From Akkermansia sp. (GTDB taxonomy: Bacteria > Verrucomicrobiota > Verrucomicrobiia > Verrucomicrobiales > Akkermansiaceae), in NCBI GenBank assembly GCA_022787425.1, contig JALFWB010000015.1, positions 1 to 54,161 on the forward strand: a stretch of 54,161 nt of DNA, in the 5' to 3' direction. How positions within the stretch are numbered: the stretch's first letter is position 1; the number at the start of each line of letters is the position of its first letter. Positions 54,048 through 54,161 of the stretch are shown in pieces. The notes under the pieces are model-generated. The model worked only from the letters and a program-made list of their open reading frames with translations, had not been told where the DNA came from and searched no databases. A program made the position numbers and the translations under genes.

Positions 54048-54161
54048 TTTTTGACGAGAAATAGCGTATAATAATAGTAAGAAACAGTACCACCGAAGGA
54101 GGTAATTGGATATGCCTACTATCAAAGACGCATTAGATATTATCGGTAAGTTGACTGTCGC
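54024..54161 (+). mobile_element. Left end of an insertion element (partial)
   Basis: The methyltransferase frame breaks at GGCTCTGTCACAACAAATGG, which looks like an IS terminal repeat. Directly after it are a strong promoter, TTGATT (54044-54049)-17-TATAAT (54067-54072), and a perfect Shine-Dalgarno AAGGAGGT (54096-54103). The style is that of Firmicutes and unlike the rest of the window. The family could be IS1595 or ISL3; this is a guess, since the transposase and right end lie outside the window. Confidence 0.6.
54112..54161 (+). CDS. Start of the insertion element's gene (partial)
   Basis: An open frame beginning MPTIKDALDIIGKLTV and running off the window. It is 8 nt after AAGGAGGT and 39 nt after a consensus -10 box. 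Probably the transposase N-terminus; too short to identify. Confidence 0.55.
   Translation, partial: MPTIKDALDIIGKLTV

Overview
The window looks like the chromosome of a gut-type, mucin-adapted member of the Verrucomicrobiota, most like Akkermansiaceae. This is an inference from gene content: GH29 fucosidase, S1 sulfatase, sialate lyase plus a GlcNAc 2-epimerase, N-acetylhexosamine kinase plus nucleotidyltransferase, HprK, the 633-aa and 727-aa exported orphan proteins, and high GC. No search could be run. Canonical -35/-10 promoters with a 17-bp spacer are easy to see. Many lie so close to the start codon (often 6 nt from the -10 box to ATG) that the mRNAs should be leaderless, and Shine-Dalgarno sequences are almost absent.

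Layout. 1-540: a 5S rRNA followed by duplicated copies of its 3' end. 630-3985: an AT-rich surface-glycan block (membrane protein, GT2) behind an ankyrin lipoprotein. 4110-10361: HexNAc kinase/nucleotidyltransferase, tatD, ligA and a PfkB sugar kinase. 10435-15917: an exported orphan, a pseudokinase, a fucosidase and an AT-rich acyltransferase with an apparently invertible promoter. 16407-19451: a SUFU-domain protein, a CGCAxxGCC protein and the MTHFS/pgeF/marR operon. 19997-24831: a phosphate module (phoU, pit, sensor kinase, response regulator). 24897-35574: RNase E/G, mreB, a four-gene ABC/exported-protein/gluQ operon, and rluD-nif3-hprK. 35654-39191: purM-purF-ECF sigma. 39344-46456: a second SUFU protein, exported orphans, a sulfatase and hisC. 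46570-52009: sialic-acid catabolism (nanA, epimerase) running into two phosphofructokinase paralogues with a PBP-like lipoprotein between them. 52075-54161: a tyrosine recombinase, an MmeI-like DNA methyltransferase fragment, and the edge of a foreign insertion element.

The most interesting system is a candidate phase-variation network. Upstream of the acyltransferase, 16-bp perfect inverted repeats flank about 106 bp carrying a TTGACA -35 box that now points away from the gene. Inverting it on paper builds TTGACA-17-TATCAT exactly 6 nt before the acyltransferase ATG. The same promoter cassette, already in this ON arrangement, drives the DNA methyltransferase gene at 53256, next to a tyrosine recombinase. 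A relic of that recombinase's 3' end lies at 19705-19745. One recombinase family could therefore control both surface-glycan and DNA-modification genes.

The second theme is pseudoenzymes: a protein-kinase relative without HRD/DFG, a DD-carboxypeptidase-like lipoprotein with all three catalytic motifs changed, and a phosphofructokinase whose catalytic Asp is Asn. The last two are encoded side by side.
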